Assembly: GCA_937951895.1 (NCBI GenBank)
Contig: CALFER010000090.1
Span: 62,001-126,000 of the forward strand
Origin: an uncultured bacterium
GTDB taxonomy: Bacteria > CSSED10-310 > CALFER01
Direction: 5' to 3'
DNA: 64,000 nucleotides
The position numbers and the translations under genes are program-made. Below are positions 61,008-64,000 of the stretch, in pieces (positions within the stretch are counted from its first letter, which is position 1; each line of letters starts with the position of its first letter). The notes under the pieces were generated by a model that saw nothing but the letters and a program-made list of their open reading frames with translations, ran no database searches and was not told where the DNA came from.

Positions 61008-62672
61008 ATGCCTGCATTGAGGAAAGGACGCGATTTACGAGCGGGTACGACCCGTCTTCTGATCGCGCTGACGTGCATCCTTCTGGCGGTTGCGCATGGT
61101 TTCGTGGACGCATGTCGGGCGGAAAATGCGATGAAGACGCGCACTCTGCGGGTTGTGTTCGATGACCTGCATGGTCAGACGTTCGGGAATGCGGACTGGA
61201 CGCCGGATGCCGCGTATTCGTCATTCGCCGACGATCTCAGACATGAACTGAACGCATCGATCGCAACGACATCCGGATGCAATGCGGGCAATCGGATTAC
61301 CCCCGAAATGCTCGAGTCATGCGATGTCTTGATTATTCCCGAACCGAACACACGTCTGTCCCATGAGGAAATCGACTGCATCCACTCGTTCGTCGAATCC
61401 GGTTGCGGATTATTCCTGATATCGGATCATGGAGGATCGGATCGGAACTTCGACGGGTGGGATGCCTGCATGATCCTGAATGAACTGACGCACGGCTGGG
61501 GATTGTTGTTTACGGGTTCCGATCATTCCGAGGCACCGATCCGACTGGAATCGGCGAGCGGTCATCCCGCGCTCGCCGGCGTCGGCAGGCTGGGTGCCTG
61601 GGCGGCGACATCGATCCTTATCGACCCTGAGAACACGGCTATCCGGAGCATCGCGACCTTCTCGGAGTCTCGGGAACCTTATATCGCGGCCGGATCGGCT
61701 GGAAAAGGTCGCATCCTTGCCATCGGAGATTCCTCACCGTTCGACGATGGGACGGGTGCGGAAGACAAATCGCGGCATTCCGCTTATCTGTCATGGCTCT
61801 ACGATCATCGCCGATTCGTCGTGCAGTCCGTCGCCTGGCTCGGTGGACGACCCATGCAAAGTGAGATGGCCAATCCGATTCCTTTGCCGGTGTTCCGGGC
61901 GGATCGGTGCCGGGAACTGGATGGACACTCGGTGCTGATCATCGATTGTGCACACGGCAGCAATGAATCCGACATCATGTCACGGTTTATCGGGGATCTG
62001 CAGAAAAACCTCAGGATGCAAGTCCTCGTCAATCTCGATCCGATTCGCTCATTACCCAGGGGAGCAGTTCTTCTGATATCAAATCCGAATCTCGCCTTCA
62101 GCGATTCCGAAATGAAGTATCTCAGGAAATGGATCCGGCGCAGGGGCGGGAAAGCGCTCCTCAGCGTAAACAGCGCGAGAGTTCCCCTGTCCGGACTGCA
62201 GAATGCTGATCAGCTGCTCGCGAATCTGGGCAGCAGGCTCTCGTTCACGGGCGATGAAATCGTCGATGAGCAGAACAATACCGGCAAACCGTGGTCGATT
62301 GTCGCCCGCGAGATCGATATCGAGGGAGTGGACCCTATCCGGTCAGCGGTGTTCTGGAGTGCGACATCGATTCGGGTAGACGGAGAGAATGACCGTGCGA
62401 TTTCGATCGTTGCGAAGGTGAGCGACACCGCGGGGGTTGCGAGAGGGAAACGGGACACTGAGCGTGTTCGGGGAGCGCGGGAGGAGATGAGTCGGGTTGT
62501 GGCGGCGGTTGAGCGTACGGGGCGGGGTGCGATCTGTCTGCTCGGAGCACCGACGATGACCAATTATCAGTATTTTTCGATGGATGACCGTCGGAAACTC
62601 GATCCGCTGCTCTGGGACCACGACACCGACCGGTTCAATCAATCCCTTGTGTTGTATCTCAAAGAATTGTAG
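61008..62672 (+). CDS. Exported protein with two GATase-like (DUF4350-type) domains
   Basis: A 554-residue protein. The start at 61008 (AAGGAAG upstream) opens a basic N-terminus and signal peptide (hydrophobic about 15-30, end near CRA-ENA). Domain 1 (about 45-275) has VVFDDLHGQTFGNADW, DVLIIPEPN, FVESGCGLFLISDHGGSDRNFDGWDA and GRILAIGDSSPFDDG, like secreted Gldg/DUF4350-type domains of the glutamine-amidotransferase fold. Domain 2 (about 300-540) repeats the plan with VLIIDCAHGSN, GAVLLISNPNLAFSDSEMKYLRKWIRRRGGKALLSVN. No catalytic Cys is evident in domain 1. It runs into the promoter of a sugar ABC transporter, so a role in binding a polymer or nucleotide-like ligand is conceivable but unproven. 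Confidence 0.72.
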   Translation: MPALRKGRDLRAGTTRLLIALTCILLAVAHGFVDACRAENAMKTRTLRVVFDDLHGQTFGNADWTPDAAYSSFADDLRHELNASIATTSGCNAGNRITPEMLESCDVLIIPEPNTRLSHEEIDCIHSFVESGCGLFLISDHGGSDRNFDGWDACMILNELTHGWGLLFTGSDHSEAPIRLESASGHPALAGVGRLGAWAATSILIDPENTAIRSIATFSESREPYIAAGSAGKGRILAIGDSSPFDDGTGAEDKSRHSAYLSWLYDHRRFVVQSVAWLGGRPMQSEMANPIPLPVFRADRCRELDGHSVLIIDCAHGSNESDIMSRFIGDLQKNLRMQVLVNLDPIRSLPRGAVLLISNPNLAFSDSEMKYLRKWIRRRGGKALLSVNSARVPLSGLQNADQLLANLGSRLSFTGDEIVDEQNNTGKPWSIVAREIDIEGVDPIRSAVFWSATSIRVDGENDRAISIVAKVSDTAGVARGKRDTERVRGAREEMSRVVAAVERTGRGAICLLGAPTMTNYQYFSMDDRRKLDPLLWDHDTDRFNQSLVLYLKEL

Positions 62673-62675
62673 AAT
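62647..62675 (+). promoter_or_regulatory. Putative promoter giving a near-leaderless transcript of the sugar permease
   Basis: TTGTGT (62647-62652), 17-bp spacer, TAGAAT (62670-62675), inside the last codons of the upstream gene. Transcription would begin within a base or two of the ATG at 62682, and no ribosome site is present before that ATG. Confidence 0.4.
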
Positions 62676-62681
62676 TTTTGG

Positions 62682-63578
62682 ATGATGCCTCGGAAGAACA
62701 AGCCCAAGCGCCCAAAATATCAGTATTTTGCATTTTGGTATCTGGTGCCGACACTGATCGTCATCACTGCATTTCATGTGATTCCGATCTTTTTCAGTCT
62801 CGGACTTTCATTTTTCAGCTGGGATCTGATCTCGACGGCAAAATTCGAAGGTCTCCGAAATTTTCGCATTTTGTGGAACGATCCCCTCTACTGGCTCAGT
62901 ATCCGAAACACGATTTACTATACGATCGTCGCCGTGCCGCTCAACATCATCCTCGCGCTGACGATCGCGATCCTGCTGAATCAGAAAATCAGAGGGATGG
63001 ATGCGTATCGGCTGATTTACTTCATTCCTGTAATCACCTCCATCAATGCAGTCAGCATTGTCTGGAAGTTGATCTACCATCCCAACATCGGTCTTTTGAA
63101 TGCCTTTATCGGCCTGTTCGGGATTCCTCCGCAGCGATGGCTTCTGGACCCAAAATGGGCGATGTTGTCGATCATCGTCATGAGTGTCTGGAAGGGGTTG
63201 GGATACAATGTCATCATATTCCTGACCGGTTTGAAGAACATTCCCCCGCATTTGTACGAAGCCGCCACCGTCGATGGTGCGAATCGGATGCATCAGTTCC
63301 GGCATATCACCCTTCCGCTGTTGTCTCCGGTGACTTTTTTCGTATCGGTCATGAGCATCATCGGGTCGTTTCAGGTGTTTGCCCAGATTTACATGATGAC
63401 GCCGGGGGGCGGTCCGATGAATTCGACATTGACCATTGTTTATTATCTGTACAAAGTCGGATTCGGTGATTTTCACTTCGGGTATGCGTCTGCGATTGCC
63501 TTTGAGCTGTTCATCATGATCTTTCTATTGACTCTTTTTCAGAAGCTTGTCGTCGAGAAACGCGTGCATTATCAATAG
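62682..63578 (+). CDS. Sugar ABC importer permease, MalF/UgpA-like
   Basis: A 298-residue permease with six membrane helices. The first cytoplasmic residues are basic (MMPRKNKPKRPKY), the first helix begins near 18, and the EAATVDGANRMHQFRHITLPLLSP sequence near 206-229 is the EAA loop that docks the ATPase. The ATG at 62682 lacks a ribosome site. A MalG-like gene follows after 14 bp. The ATPase MsmX/UgpC-like gene lies 27 kb upstream and could serve it; the solute-binding protein must be outside the window. Sugar identity cannot be read from the sequence. Confidence 0.93.
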   Translation: MMPRKNKPKRPKYQYFAFWYLVPTLIVITAFHVIPIFFSLGLSFFSWDLISTAKFEGLRNFRILWNDPLYWLSIRNTIYYTIVAVPLNIILALTIAILLNQKIRGMDAYRLIYFIPVITSINAVSIVWKLIYHPNIGLLNAFIGLFGIPPQRWLLDPKWAMLSIIVMSVWKGLGYNVIIFLTGLKNIPPHLYEAATVDGANRMHQFRHITLPLLSPVTFFVSVMSIIGSFQVFAQIYMMTPGGGPMNSTLTIVYYLYKVGFGDFHFGYASAIAFELFIMIFLLTLFQKLVVEKRVHYQ

Positions 63579-63592
63579 TGGAGGCGAAGCGG

Positions 63593-64000
63593 TTGGAAAG
63601 TCTGTCGCGAGCAAATCAGGTTCAGAGATTTTTCGTGCATTTTTTGTTGATCCTGGGATCCATCGCGATGCTCTTTCCGTTTCTGTGGATGGTCTCAACC
63701 AGCCTTAAAAGCCCTGAAGACATGTTGTCTTCGTCGCTCAATCTGATTCCCTCACAGTTCATGTGGCGGAACTACCTCGATGCATGGAATGCGCAGCCTT
63801 TTGCGCGATATTTTCTGAATACGATTATCGTTGCGGTGGTGACCGTGGGATGCCAGTTGTTCTTTTCCTCTCTGGCCGCATACGCATTTTCATTTTTTCA
63901 TTTTCCATTCAAGAACTTCATTTTCATCGCTCTTCTGGGAACGATGATGATCCCCCAGCAAGCCTTGCTGGTTCCGGACTATGTCATCCTGGCCAACCTC
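63593..64000 (+). CDS. Sugar ABC importer permease, MalG-like, 3' end outside window
   Basis: The N-terminal 136 residues of the second permease. The TTG start at 63593 has GGAGG at 8-nt spacing; an in-frame GTG at 63578 overlapping the preceding stop is an alternative. The sequence opens MESLSRANQVQRFFVHF, then a first helix (LLILGSIAMLFPFLWMVSTS), SLKSPEDML, the NYLDAWN and YFLNTIIVA segments and the AAYAFSFFHFPFKNF turn, as in MalG/UgpE/LacG proteins. The frame runs on through the end of the window, where the EAA loop would follow. It pairs with the MalF-like permease directly upstream. Confidence 0.92.
   Translation, partial: MESLSRANQVQRFFVHFLLILGSIAMLFPFLWMVSTSLKSPEDMLSSSLNLIPSQFMWRNYLDAWNAQPFARYFLNTIIVAVVTVGCQLFFSSLAAYAFSFFHFPFKNFIFIALLGTMMIPQQALLVPDYVILANL

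Overview
The window reads as a chromosomal segment of a Gram-negative (diderm) bacterium from a poorly characterised lineage. The diderm reading rests on beta-barrel outer-membrane proteins at 1-924 and 42435-44942, an O-antigen-ligase-like protein and several exported proteins. Genes are tightly packed, with many 1-10 bp overlaps, strong AGGAG-type ribosome sites and frequent GTG/TTG starts. GATC-containing words are conspicuously common. No rRNA, tRNA, CRISPR array, insertion sequence or prophage gene was seen. I could not assign a phylum; kinase-less PASTA, pyruvate phosphate dikinase, MetV/MetF, sulfatase-family and Gld-type ABC genes fit candidate phyla better than a model group.

Region by region. 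1-4661 (+): a partial beta-barrel, a degenerate ParB-like protein coupled to a spore-photoproduct-lyase-like radical SAM enzyme, then an ECF sigma factor, its zinc anti-sigma factor and a periplasmic LTxxQ-like protein. 4649-11204 (-): a housekeeping operon def-fmt-PASTA protein-rpe-purH-purD-purE behind a recognisable promoter. 11233-18490 (-): family-4 uracil-DNA glycosylase, two HEAT-repeat proteins, a response regulator with a C10 tract in its linker, pyruvate phosphate dikinase and a winged-helix protein. 18844-28002 (-): a secreted Fn3-repeat protein with its own promoter and terminator, then a surface-glycan operon (MurU-like nucleotidyltransferase, AmgK-like sugar kinase, O-antigen-ligase-like TPR protein, DUF2723-type TPR protein).

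28028-47379 is dominated by ABC systems: a NatA/NatB-like exporter with one permease fused to a CPBP protease, Pta, a Nudix CoA-pyrophosphatase type protein, an MsmX/UgpC-like sugar ATPase, a lipoprotein that looks like a catalytically dead sulfatase, a Gld-type exporter (ATPase, permease, GldG-like, DUF4340), a methyltransferase, a TonB-dependent-receptor-like barrel and a third ABC exporter on the minus strand.

47460-58256 (+) is the most intriguing part. Sulfate activation genes (sat, cysC), with a PHP phosphoesterase placed exactly between them, are interleaved with four alkaline-phosphatase-superfamily enzymes, one of them fused to a lysylphosphatidylglycerol-synthase-type membrane domain. 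Four of these products, including CysC, end in the same L-x-x-L-G-Y-(L/V) tail. My inference is a surface sulfation or phosphodiester modification and turnover system. The remainder (58336-64000, +) carries metV-metF, a membrane metal-dependent hydrolase, a secreted protein with two GATase-like domains, and the two permeases of a sugar ABC importer, the second cut by the window end.
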